Assembly: GCF_019049255.1 (NCBI RefSeq)
Contig: NZ_JAGMUJ010000081.1
Coordinates: 1 to 64,000 of the forward strand
Length of the DNA: 64,000 nucleotides
Reading direction: 5' to 3'
DNA from: Streptomyces sp. AC558_RSS880
GTDB taxonomy: Bacteria; Actinomycetota; Actinomycetes; Streptomycetales; Streptomycetaceae
Notes under the pieces: model-generated
Seen by the model: the letters and a program-made list of their open reading frames with translations, nothing else
The model's database searches: none
Told to the model about the DNA's origin: nothing
In this document: positions 19,552 to 27,693 of the stretch, piece after piece
Layout of the letters: each line of letters starts with the position of its first letter
How positions within the stretch are numbered: the first letter of the stretch is position 1
Made by a program: the position numbers and the translations under genes

Positions 19552-20670
19552 ATGGAGATTCTCTGGGTCCTGATCGCGCTCGTCATGCTCGGCTTCGTGG
19601 TGGTGCCGTATCTGCGGCGCGGGCGCGGGACGATCATGCAGGTCCCCGCCGGCCACCCGGACGCGGCGGACCCGGCGAACTACCGCTTCGCCCGCGAGGA
19701 GGAGCTGGACATCCGCATGCCGGGTCCCGACCAGGACCTGCTGGACGTCCTGGACCTGGTGCAGCGCACGCAGGACTACCGCGCGGCGCAGCAGCTGCTG
19801 GCCGGCACGGACGCGGAGGACGAGCGGCGCTGGCAGCGCGTCCAGGCGTTCGCGGGCGCGGCCTCGCTGGAGCTGCAGCAGCGGCCCGGCGGAGTGGGCG
19901 AGACACCGGGCGGGCAGTGGCTGCGGGTGTGGCGGACCGAGATGCCCAAGGACGCGGGCGGCGCCGCGGTGCACGCCGAGTTCCTGGTGCAACAGGCGTG
20001 GCGTACGGCGGCGCCCGGGACGGACGAGTTCCGGATCATCATGGAGGAGGCGAAGGCGGCGTGCGGCGAGGCCGCGCTGCTGGCCCCCGGTGACCCGGTC
20101 CCGTACATCGTGGAGCTGTCGGTGGCCCGCGGACTCGGTTACCCGCGGCAGGACTTCGAGCAGCTCTGGCTGAAGATCCTGGACCGCGCCCCGGCCCACA
20201 TGGGGGCGCATCTGGCCGCGCTGCACTACTGGTGCGAGAAGTGGCACGGCTCGCGGCAGCAGGCGTTCGCGTTCGCGGAGGCAGCGGCGGCGCGGGCGCC
20301 CCAGGGCTCCCTCCTCGCCGCCATGCCGCTCTTCGCGGTCTTCGAGCACCTGCCCGAGGTGAACCTGGTCGCCGGTTTCTACCGGAGCGAGACCGTCACC
20401 AAGGCGGTCCACGGCGCGCTGCACGCGGTGCACTCGGCCCGCCCCGACGACCCGATGTCGGCGCACGTGCGGCACCTGCTGGTCTTCTTCCTGGTCCGCG
20501 GCGAGCGCTGGGCGGAGGCCATGAGCCAGCTCATACACATCGACGGCCACGTGGGCGCCCTCCCCTGGACCCTCTCCCCGGACCCGGCCGCCGAGTTCGC
20601 CGTCTACCGCGCCCTGGCGGTGGCCGGCTACGAGGCGAACGGCGGCAGCCCGGCGACACTCCCGCACTGA
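19552..20670 (+). CDS. Conserved membrane-anchored protein with helical repeat-like domain
   Basis: A 372-residue protein: an N-terminal membrane segment (MEILWVLIALVMLGFVVVPYL) followed by an approximately 340-residue cytoplasmic helical domain with Trp/Ala-rich helices (FEQLWLKILDRAPAHMGAHLAALHYWCEKW). The arrangement looks like TPR/Sel1-type solenoid packing. The ATG at 19552 was chosen because the membrane segment follows directly and GGTGG lies upstream; a GTG/ATG 30 nt earlier is less likely. I do not recognise a characterised family. Confidence 0.8.
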   Translation: MEILWVLIALVMLGFVVVPYLRRGRGTIMQVPAGHPDAADPANYRFAREEELDIRMPGPDQDLLDVLDLVQRTQDYRAAQQLLAGTDAEDERRWQRVQAFAGAASLELQQRPGGVGETPGGQWLRVWRTEMPKDAGGAAVHAEFLVQQAWRTAAPGTDEFRIIMEEAKAACGEAALLAPGDPVPYIVELSVARGLGYPRQDFEQLWLKILDRAPAHMGAHLAALHYWCEKWHGSRQQAFAFAEAAAARAPQGSLLAAMPLFAVFEHLPEVNLVAGFYRSETVTKAVHGALHAVHSARPDDPMSAHVRHLLVFFLVRGERWAEAMSQLIHIDGHVGALPWTLSPDPAAEFAVYRALAVAGYEANGGSPATLPH

Positions 20671-20736
20671 GCACCGCGGTACGGATCCCGGCCGGATCCT
20701 GGACGAGGCCCACACGGCCGTCGGCCTCCCGCCCCG

Positions 20737-20939
20737 GTGAACACGGACTGGCGCTGGGAGTACGGCCACGACCACGTGGCGGGCGGCATTCCCTCTCATG
20801 TGGTGACGGAGGTGGAGCGCCTCGCCGGCCGGCCTGCGCCGTATGGACGCGGCCGGCGGCTGGTTCTCCTGCCTGGTGGCACCCCCGTGAGCCGCTGATC
20901 GTCGTCGTCCGGATCGGGCCCCCGTTCGAGGCGCTGTGA
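20737..20939 (+). pseudogene. Decayed small gene, coding sense split over three frames
   Basis: The 308-bp gap between 20671 and 20978 holds protein-like fragments in three consecutive frames. The first is GTG-initiated (NTDWRWEYGHDHVAGGIPSH to EVERLA). The second, from about 20838, reads GLRRMDAAGGWFSCLVAPP. The third, from about 20888, reads EPLIVVVRIGPPFEAL and ends at 20939. Read together they look like one short hypothetical protein of the WxWEY...GWFxCL...VVVRIxPP type, broken by two frameshifts. No intact frame spans it. Confidence 0.5.
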
Positions 20940-20978
20940 CCGGCGCTCCCACCGTCGGTGGCCAGGGGGCGCCAGGCG

Positions 20979-22022
20979 TCAGATCGTCGCCGTGTCGATC
21001 ACGAAGCGGTAGCGGACGTCGCTGTTCAGGACGCGCTCGTACGCCTCGTTGATCTCGGCCGCGCCGATCAGCTCGATCTCCGCGCCGATGCCGTGCGCGG
21101 CGCAGAAGTCCAGCATCTCCTGAGTCTCGGCGATGCCGCCGATCATCGAACCGGCGAGGGTCTTGCCGCCCCCGAGCAGCGAGAAGAGGTTGAGGGCGAC
21201 CGGCTCCTCGGGAGCGCCCACGTTCGCCAGCGTGCCCTCCGTCCTGAGCAGGGACAGGTAGGCGCCGAAGTCCAGCGGGGCCGACACCGTCGACACGATC
21301 AGGTCGAAGGTGCCCCGCAGCTCCTCGAAGGTCTTCGGGTCGCTGGTGGCGTGGTAGTGGTCGGCGCCCAGCTTGAGGCCGTCGTCCTTCTTGCGCAGGG
21401 ACTGCGACAGCACCGTCACCTCGGCGCCCAGCGCGTGCGCGATCTTGACGCCCATGTGGCCGAGGCCGCCCATGCCGAGGACCGCGACCTTCTTGCCGGG
21501 ACCGGCGCCCCAGCGCTTCAGCGGGGAGTACAGGGTGATGCCGGCGCAGAGCAGGGGCGCGGCGACGTCGAGGGCCAGCCCGTCGGGGATGCGGACGACG
21601 TAGTTCTCGTCGACGACGATCTTCTCCGAGTAGCCGCCGTAGGTGGGCTCGCCGTTCTTGTCCAGGGCGTTGTACGTGCCGACCATGCCGCTGCCGGTGC
21701 AGTACTGCTCCCGTCCGGCCTTGCAGTTCTCGCACTCTCGGCAGGAGTCGACCATGCAGCCGACGCCCACGCGGTCACCCACCTGGTACCGGGTGACGCC
21801 GGGGCCGACCTCGGACACCACACCGGCGATCTCGTGGCCGGGGACCATCGGGAAGATCGCCTCGCCCCAGCCCTCACGGACCTGGTGGATGTCGGAATGG
21901 CAGATGCCGGCGAACTTGATGTCGATCAGGACGTCGTGCTCACCGACCGCGCGCCGCTCGACGGTCGTCCGCTCCAGCGGAGCCTTGGCGGCGGGTGCGG
22001 CGTATGCGGCAACAGTGGTCAT
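20979..22022 (-). CDS. Zinc-dependent alcohol dehydrogenase (NADPH, CAD/YahK type)
   Basis: A 347-residue medium-chain dehydrogenase. The catalytic zinc site uses the Cys in GICHSD and the GHE motif. A structural zinc knot with four cysteines is in SCRECENCKAGREQYC. The Rossmann motif is GMGGLGHMG. It resembles the cinnamyl-alcohol-dehydrogenase-like aldehyde reductases (AdhC, YahK). The ATG at 22022 has GAGGAG 8 nt upstream. It diverges from the MmyB-type regulator across 172 bp, a common arrangement in Streptomyces, which suggests control by that regulator. Confidence 0.94.
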   Translation of the reverse strand: MTTVAAYAAPAAKAPLERTTVERRAVGEHDVLIDIKFAGICHSDIHQVREGWGEAIFPMVPGHEIAGVVSEVGPGVTRYQVGDRVGVGCMVDSCRECENCKAGREQYCTGSGMVGTYNALDKNGEPTYGGYSEKIVVDENYVVRIPDGLALDVAAPLLCAGITLYSPLKRWGAGPGKKVAVLGMGGLGHMGVKIAHALGAEVTVLSQSLRKKDDGLKLGADHYHATSDPKTFEELRGTFDLIVSTVSAPLDFGAYLSLLRTEGTLANVGAPEEPVALNLFSLLGGGKTLAGSMIGGIAETQEMLDFCAAHGIGAEIELIGAAEINEAYERVLNSDVRYRFVIDTATI

Positions 22023-22194
22023 GCCGGGTTCTCCTCGTGAGGTCGTGCGCCCGGCTGTCTCCTGTCCGGCCGGGCCCGGTCCCCAGCCTGCGACAGCGGC
22101 CCGGACTCACCCAGACCACGGCTCTGCCTACGTTGGCCGTGCGTACCACTGGCGGGGACAGGATGGCGTGCGTACGACCGGGAATACTGGAGGC

Positions 22195-23112
22195 ATGGAC
22201 GAGCAGCACACCCACCCGGCCGGCCCCGCTAGCGGCGGCCTCGACCCCCGGGCGGAACTCAGCGAGTTCCTGCGCACCCGGCGGGCCCGGCTGAAGCCGG
22301 AGGACGTGGGACTGCCGGACTTCGGACGGCACCGCCGGGTGCCGGGCCTGCGCCGCGAGGAGCTGGCCCAGCTCGCCGGGGTGTCCGTGGCGTACTACAC
22401 GCGCCTGGAGCAGGGCAACGGGCGGAACGTGTCGGCGGAGGTGCTGGACTCGATCGCGCGCGCCCTGCGCCTCACCGACGCCGAGCGGTCCCACCTCACG
22501 CACCTGGCGAAGCCGAAGCGGCAGCGGCGGAAGCCGGTGGCCCGGACCCAGCAGGTCCGCCCCGCGCTGCGGCACCTGCTGGAGTCGATGGACGCGGTCC
22601 CGGCGTACGTCGTGGGCCGGCGCTCGGAGATCCTCGCCTGGAACCGGATGGCGGCGGCGGTCTTCGGGGACTGGGGTCGGCTCCCGGCGCAGGAGCGGAA
22701 CTGGGCGCGGCTGGTGTTCCTGCACCCGGACCACCGGGAGCTGTTCGTGGAGTGGGAGCAGAAGGCGTACGACATGGTCGCCTATCTCCGCATGGACGCG
22801 GGCCGCCACCCGGACGACCCGCAGCTGTCCTCGCTGGTGGGCGAGCTGTCCGTCAAGAGCGAGGAGTTCCGCAGGCTGTGGGCGGCGCACGACGTCAAGG
22901 AGAAGAGCCACGGCGTCAAGCACGTCCGGCATCCGCTGGTCGGTGAGCTGACGCTGCTGTGGGAGTCGTTCCGCCCGGCCGGCGACGACACCGGACAGTC
23001 GCTGGTCACGTACTTCGCGGAGCCGGGTTCGCCGTCGGCGGAGGCCCTGAAGCTGCTGTGCAGCTGGGGCGCGGACGCGAGGCGGGCCGGAGCGGGAACC
23101 ACGGCTCCCTGA
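22195..23112 (+). CDS. XRE-family regulator with MmyB-like ligand-binding domain
   Basis: A 305-residue regulator. The HTH_3 motif lies at about 35-90 (RRVPGLRREELAQLAGVSVAYYTRLEQG). An MmyB-type PAS-like domain follows (LLESMDAVPAYVVGRRSEILAWN to LWESFRP) that binds fatty-acid-like ligands in characterised relatives. The ATG at 22195 has GGAGG very close upstream. MmyB regulators commonly control a divergent short-chain or zinc dehydrogenase, as here. Confidence 0.93.
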   Translation: MDEQHTHPAGPASGGLDPRAELSEFLRTRRARLKPEDVGLPDFGRHRRVPGLRREELAQLAGVSVAYYTRLEQGNGRNVSAEVLDSIARALRLTDAERSHLTHLAKPKRQRRKPVARTQQVRPALRHLLESMDAVPAYVVGRRSEILAWNRMAAAVFGDWGRLPAQERNWARLVFLHPDHRELFVEWEQKAYDMVAYLRMDAGRHPDDPQLSSLVGELSVKSEEFRRLWAAHDVKEKSHGVKHVRHPLVGELTLLWESFRPAGDDTGQSLVTYFAEPGSPSAEALKLLCSWGADARRAGAGTTAP

Positions 23113-23175
23113 GACCGACGGCCCACGGCTCCCGGCTCTCGACGCCCGGGTCCTCCCGCGTCCGAAGGAAACGGA

Positions 23176-23210
23176 ACGGCCCGCCGGAAGCGGTGCTTCC
23201 GGCGGGCCGT
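23176..23210. terminator. Bidirectional terminator between regulator and protease
   Basis: A perfect 16-bp stem (ACGGCCCGCCGGAAGC, 23176-23191, complement 23195-23210) with a 3-nt loop, extended by five further pairs past one bulged A. It lies between two convergent genes ending at 23112 and 23222. Confidence 0.92.
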
Positions 23211-23221
23211 CCGTTCACGGA

Positions 23222-26200
23222 CTACTTGCCGTAGTACGCGTTGTAGATCGAGATCGTCGACTTGTTGCCCTTCTTGTCGGCGATCTTGGCGTGGAAGGAG
23301 ATGGCCTTCCCCTTCGACGGGTTCTTGAAGGTGATCTTCCCCTTCGTGACCGTGGTCTTCTTCCAGGTCTTGCCGTAGTCGTAGGACACGTACACCGACA
23401 GGGACTTGAGGTTCTTGCCCTTGGCGGCGCCCTCGACGGTGACCGGGACGGTGACCTTCTTGCCGGCCGTCACCTTGCTGTCCAGTCCGGTGGCCGCCTG
23501 GAAGCGGACCGTGGAGGCGGGCAGCTGCTTGAGGTCGGCGGTCTTCTTGGAGCGGAAGGTCCAGCTCGCGTCGATCCGCGTGGAGGCGGCGGCGACCTTG
23601 GCGCTGCGCTTGACCGAGGTGGTCAGCTTGTAGGAGGCGTCCGCGGACGGAACCTTGAACTCCTTCTCGCCGAACAGCGGGTCGTCGTGCGAACCGACCT
23701 TCTTGCCGTTGCGGTAGAGGCTGGTGGTGACCGACGTGAACACCGAGGAGCCGTCGTGGCCCTTGCCGTCGGCGAACAGCGGGACCAGCCCGGAGATGCT
23801 GTTGCCGTCACGGAAGATGCCGTAGTCGGAGGTGAGGCGCGGCCCGAAGACGGCCGTGTTCACGGTCTCCTTGTACGACTTGCCGCCCTTGTAGCCCTTC
23901 GCGTAACCGATGACGTAGCCGGCCTCCGAGATCGGCCAGCCCTCGGCGTCGACACCGCCCTGCTGCTCGAAGTCGAGGTCCCACTTCACCCCGGCCACGG
24001 TGGACAGGTGCAGCGTGCGGGTGCCGGGCAGGTTCTGTGCCTGGCCGAACGAGGAGGCGCCGCTGCTCTCGGGCAACGTGCCGAAGGCGCTGACGACGCC
24101 CTTCTTGCCGCTCGCCGCGGCGCCCATGCCGACCTTCACCGTGGCGAGTTCGCCGGCCTTGTAGTTCCGGGTGTATCCGGTGGCGAGGTTCTTGACCTTG
24201 GCGCCGGTGACGGTGCTGTACTGCTCCTTGGCGCCCTTGCTGAAGTGGGCGTCCCACTGCTGGTACAGCGAGCCGTCGGTGACCTGCGGGCCGAGGTGGG
24301 CGGAGCGGAAGTTGTCGTACGAGTCCAGCCACCAGCCGAAGAGGTTGGCCGAGTTCTTCGTCTCGACGGTGTAGTCGGCGGAGGCGAACCCCTGCTTGAC
24401 GCCCTTGTCCGGCACGGTGATCTTCACCGGCTTGGCCTTGCGGGCGTCCAGCGTGATCGTCGTGTTCTTGGTGACGCTCAGCTTGGGCTGGGCGAGCCAG
24501 TCGGCGCCCTCGTACTTCTCCGAGCCGGGGTCGGGGTTGACGAAGATGCCGGTGTCCAGGACGTAACCGCCCTTGGGCACGCGGGCGGTGACGGTGCCGT
24601 CGGCCTCGTAGGGCTGGTACCACCGGCCGGCGCCCAGGCCGGAGAGTCCGGCGAGGTTGGCGACGTAGTTGGTGGCCGGCTTGCCCGCGCGGTCGAGGAA
24701 CTTCAGCGTCACGTCGTACGACTCGACCTCGCGCTGCACCGCGGCCGCCGTGCGCACGGTCTGCCCGTCGCCCGTCGCGACCACGTACGCGGAGTAGGCG
24801 CCGTCGACCGTGCCGCCCAGCCTGGTGTCGACCGTGAGGTCCACGGAGGCCTTGCCGCCCGCGGGGACCGTGACCGTCGTGGCGCCCAGGGTGAAGAAGC
24901 CGGCCGGGGCCGCCTTGCCCTGGGGGTTCTTGGCGGTCGACGTCAGCTTGAGGGTGACGTCCTGGGTGCCGAGGTTGCGGTAGGTGAGCTGCTCGGTGAC
25001 GGGCTTGTCGTCGGCGTGCGGCCACTGCTGGACGCCGAAGCTCAGCGACACCGGCTCGGCGATCACCGTCTGCTTGACGGCCTTGTCGACCTGGACGCGG
25101 CCCGAGCCCTGCTCGAACGGCGTGTACGCGCCGCCCTTGGTGGAGCCGGTGAGCGCGCCCTTCAGCTCCGCGTAGGTCCACTCCGGGTGCTGCTGCTTCA
25201 GGATCGCCGCCGCGCCCGCGACGTGCGGGGTCGCCATCGACGTACCGGAGATGGTCATGTACCCGGCCGGCTTCTCGCCTTCCTCCTCGGCGATGAGGTT
25301 GCCCTTCGCCGAGGCGGCCGTGATGTCCACGCCGGGAGCGGTGACGTCCGGCTTGATGGCGCCGTCGCCGACGCGCGGGCCGGTGGAGGAGAAGTCGGCG
25401 AGCTTGTCCTTGTCGTCGACGGCACCGACGGTGAGGGCGGCGTCCGCGCTGCCGGGCGAACCGACGGACTGCGGGCCCTCGTTGCCGGCCGCGATGGCGA
25501 ACAGGACGCCCTTCTCGGCGGACAGCTTGTTGACCGCCGCCTCCAGCGGGTCGACCTCGGCGGTGTCCATGCCGCCCAGGCTCATGTTGACGACGTCGGC
25601 GCCCTGCGCGGCCGCCCACTCCATGCCGGCGAGGATGCCGGAGTCGTCGCCGAAGCCCGCGTCGTCGAGGACCTTGCCGTTGAGGATCTTCGCGCCGGGC
25701 GCGACGCCCTTGTACTTGCCCTTGGACTTGGCGCCCGTGCCGGCCGCGATGGACGCGACGTGGGTGCCGTGGCCGACCTTGTCCCCGGCGGTGGCCGCGG
25801 AGGTGAAGTTCTTGGACTCGGTCACCTGGCCCTTGAGGTCCGGGTGGGTGGCGTCGACGCCGGTGTCGAGGACGGCGATCTTCACGCCCTTGCCGTCGTA
25901 GCCGGCCTCCCATGCCTTCGGGGTGCCGATCTGCGCCACCGACGTGTCGAGGGAGGCCTTGCGGACCCCGTCGAGCCAGACGTGGGCGATGCCGGAGGCG
26001 GTCCTGTCGCCGTTGGTGACGGCGTCCCACAGCTCGGGCGTCTCCTCGTGCGGGGTCTGCACCGCGTCCGCGTTCAGGGACTTCAGGGTCCGGCGGACCG
26101 TACCCGCGTCACGGACGTCGGCCTTGGCGGCCTGAGCGGCGCCCTTGTAGCCGACGATGACCTTCAGGCCCCGCTTCTGGGAGCCGCGGGTCGTGGCCTT

Positions 26201-26557
26201 GTTCAGCTCGGTGACGTCGAACAGCCGCTGGTCCAGCTTGCCGCTCGCGATCAGCCGGGCGGCGTCGGCCGGCACCACCAGGGTGTGGCCGTCGGTGCGG
26301 CGGACCTGCACGGGTATGTGCTCCCGGCCCTCGGCCCGCTCCAGGCCGACCACGCGGCCCTTGGCGTCCACCGCGACCCGGTCACCCGTGATCAGCGTGA
26401 TCCGGTGCTTGGCCTTCAGCGAGGACGTCTCCGTCGTGGCGGCGGCGGTCGTGCGCTCCCCGTTCGCCGACGCCGGGCCGGCCATGCCCGCCGCGAGTGC
26501 CACGGCGGTCGCCGTGGCGATCGTGGCCGCGCACGCCCTCTTCACTTGTCTGCGCAA
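23222..26557 (-). CDS. Secreted subtilisin-like serine protease (S8), large
   Basis: A 1111-residue exported protease. The signal peptide is residues 1-32 with an AxA site (GPASA). A prodomain-like region spans about 45-200. The S8 catalytic domain spans about 215-500 with Asp231 (AVLDTGVD), His263 (GHGTHVASIAAG), oxyanion Asn359 (AAGNEGP) and Ser440 (SGTSMATPHVAGAA). The remaining 600 residues are beta-rich modules, including FN3/Big-like segments, and end in NAYYGK. The first codon is TTG with AGGGGGAA upstream; a GTG four codons later is the alternative. It is expected to be extracellular and may take part in nutrient acquisition or morphological protease cascades (inferred). The terminator at 23176 ends the transcript. 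Confidence 0.94.
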   Translation of the reverse strand: MRRQVKRACAATIATATAVALAAGMAGPASANGERTTAAATTETSSLKAKHRITLITGDRVAVDAKGRVVGLERAEGREHIPVQVRRTDGHTLVVPADAARLIASGKLDQRLFDVTELNKATTRGSQKRGLKVIVGYKGAAQAAKADVRDAGTVRRTLKSLNADAVQTPHEETPELWDAVTNGDRTASGIAHVWLDGVRKASLDTSVAQIGTPKAWEAGYDGKGVKIAVLDTGVDATHPDLKGQVTESKNFTSAATAGDKVGHGTHVASIAAGTGAKSKGKYKGVAPGAKILNGKVLDDAGFGDDSGILAGMEWAAAQGADVVNMSLGGMDTAEVDPLEAAVNKLSAEKGVLFAIAAGNEGPQSVGSPGSADAALTVGAVDDKDKLADFSSTGPRVGDGAIKPDVTAPGVDITAASAKGNLIAEEEGEKPAGYMTISGTSMATPHVAGAAAILKQQHPEWTYAELKGALTGSTKGGAYTPFEQGSGRVQVDKAVKQTVIAEPVSLSFGVQQWPHADDKPVTEQLTYRNLGTQDVTLKLTSTAKNPQGKAAPAGFFTLGATTVTVPAGGKASVDLTVDTRLGGTVDGAYSAYVVATGDGQTVRTAAAVQREVESYDVTLKFLDRAGKPATNYVANLAGLSGLGAGRWYQPYEADGTVTARVPKGGYVLDTGIFVNPDPGSEKYEGADWLAQPKLSVTKNTTITLDARKAKPVKITVPDKGVKQGFASADYTVETKNSANLFGWWLDSYDNFRSAHLGPQVTDGSLYQQWDAHFSKGAKEQYSTVTGAKVKNLATGYTRNYKAGELATVKVGMGAAASGKKGVVSAFGTLPESSGASSFGQAQNLPGTRTLHLSTVAGVKWDLDFEQQGGVDAEGWPISEAGYVIGYAKGYKGGKSYKETVNTAVFGPRLTSDYGIFRDGNSISGLVPLFADGKGHDGSSVFTSVTTSLYRNGKKVGSHDDPLFGEKEFKVPSADASYKLTTSVKRSAKVAAASTRIDASWTFRSKKTADLKQLPASTVRFQAATGLDSKVTAGKKVTVPVTVEGAAKGKNLKSLSVYVSYDYGKTWKKTTVTKGKITFKNPSKGKAISFHAKIADKKGNKSTISIYNAYYGK

Positions 26558-26758
26558 GGTTCCCCCTAGCGAAGTCGCCGGGCGAACTCGACGTCACCCG
26601 GCCGGGGGTGGTCTCGTACGCATGCGCGCACCCCCCGGATCACGCAGTATGCCGAGGGGTGATCAATCGTCTCAAGGGACACCGGAAAGGGTGCCGAAGT
26701 CGACGGGTGGCTGTAACCCCACCGCCGGGACTCCGTTACACGATCGCGCGGTTGACGG

Positions 26759-26960
26759 TTCCACGCGCGGGAGTTCCCCTTTCCACGCGCGGGGGTTCTC
26801 CTTCACCGTTTTCCACGCGCGGGAGTTCCTCTTCACCGTTTTCCACGCGCGGGAGTTCCCCTTCCTCGCTTTCTACGCGCGGGAGTTCCCCTTCCTCGCT
26901 TTCTACGCGCGGGAGTTCCCCTTCCTCGCTTTCTACGCGCGGGAGTTCTCCTTCACCGTG
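26759..26960 (-). repeat. 30-bp tandem repeat duplicating the 3' end of the ABC ATPase gene
   Basis: Units start at 26781, 26811, 26841, 26871, 26901 and 26931, each 30 bp long, with a 22-bp remnant before them. The core is TTCYACGCGCGGGAGTTC. The unit at 26931 carries the last codons and TAG stop of the ATPase gene; the next two copies (26901 and 26871) repeat the same stop. The 375-bp gap between the protease and the ATPase gene is therefore half made of copies of that gene's own tail. Bases 26558-26758 contain only the protease leader and no other gene. Confidence 0.92.
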
Positions 26961-27616
26961 ATCCGTCCCTTGCGGATCGTCGCCAGGCGCGGGGCCGCCT
27001 TCGCGATGGCCGAGTCGTGGGTGACCATGACGAAGGTCAGCCCCAGCTCCTTCCACATGCGGATGAGCACGTCCATGATCTCGTCGCGCATCGACTCGTC
27101 GAGGTTTCCGGTGGGTTCGTCGGCGAGCAGCACCTTCGGCTCCTTCACCAGCGCCCGCGCGATGGCGACGCGCTGCTGCTGGCCGCCGGACATCTCGCCG
27201 GGCAGGTGTCCGAGCCGCTCGCCCAGACCGACCGACGCCAGCGCCTCGGCGGCCTTCTCCCGGCGCTCCTTGGCCTTCACGCCGAGCGGGACGAGCGCGG
27301 TCTCGACGTTCTCCTGCGCGGTGAGCGTGGGGATCAGGTTGAACGACTGGAAGACGAAGCCGATGTTCTCGCTGCGGACCCGGGTGAGCCGGGCCTCGGG
27401 CAGCCTGGCCAGGTCGGTGCCGTCCAGGACGATCTCGCCGGAGCTGGGCCGGTCGAGCCCGCCGAGCATCTGCAGCAGCGTGGACTTGCCGCCGCCGGTG
27501 GGGCCCTGGATGACGAGCCGGTCGCCGTCGGGGATGGTCAGGTCGACTCCGTCGAGGGCGTGGACGGTCTCCTTGCCGCGCGTGTAGCGCCGGGTGACGC
27601 CTCTGAGTTCGTACAT
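26933..27616 (-). CDS. ABC transporter ATP-binding protein (MacB/LolD type)
   Basis: A 227-residue ATPase: Walker A GPTGGGKST, Q-loop FVFQSFNLIP, signature MSGGQQQRVAIARAL, Walker B VLLADEPTGNLD, H-loop MVTHD. The family normally works with a FtsX-domain permease, which is encoded directly upstream on the same strand. The ATG at 27616 has GGAG about 9 nt upstream. The final codons lie inside a 30-bp tandem repeat. MacB-type pairs export peptides, lipoproteins or drugs; the substrate here is unknown. Confidence 0.94.
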   Translation of the reverse strand: MYELRGVTRRYTRGKETVHALDGVDLTIPDGDRLVIQGPTGGGKSTLLQMLGGLDRPSSGEIVLDGTDLARLPEARLTRVRSENIGFVFQSFNLIPTLTAQENVETALVPLGVKAKERREKAAEALASVGLGERLGHLPGEMSGGQQQRVAIARALVKEPKVLLADEPTGNLDESMRDEIMDVLIRMWKELGLTFVMVTHDSAIAKAAPRLATIRKGRITVKENSRA

Positions 27617-27693
27617 GGGTCTGCTCCTGGATCGCGTACGAGGGTGGGGCCCGTCCGCTGCGGGCGGGCCCCGGGGCAGGTGCCGGGCGGGTG

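Noticed and set aside
18214..19560. Riboswitch (SAM or T-box) controlling metB or other amino-acid genes
   Set aside because: The leader upstream of metB is a short GC-rich repeat of GGAGCGGGCGGAC type, with no structured aptamer elements that I can recognise.
23291..26569. 1092-codon open frame on the plus strand opposite the subtilisin
   Set aside because: Composition is the classic antisense pattern (Val/Gly/Arg/Asp) of GC-rich DNA, and the protease with its catalytic triad is unequivocal on the other strand.
26759..26960. CRISPR array or coding repeat on the plus strand
   Set aside because: Units are directly adjacent without spacers. The plus frame with repeated FYAREFPFLA is a by-product of a 30-bp period and has no upstream start or ribosome site.
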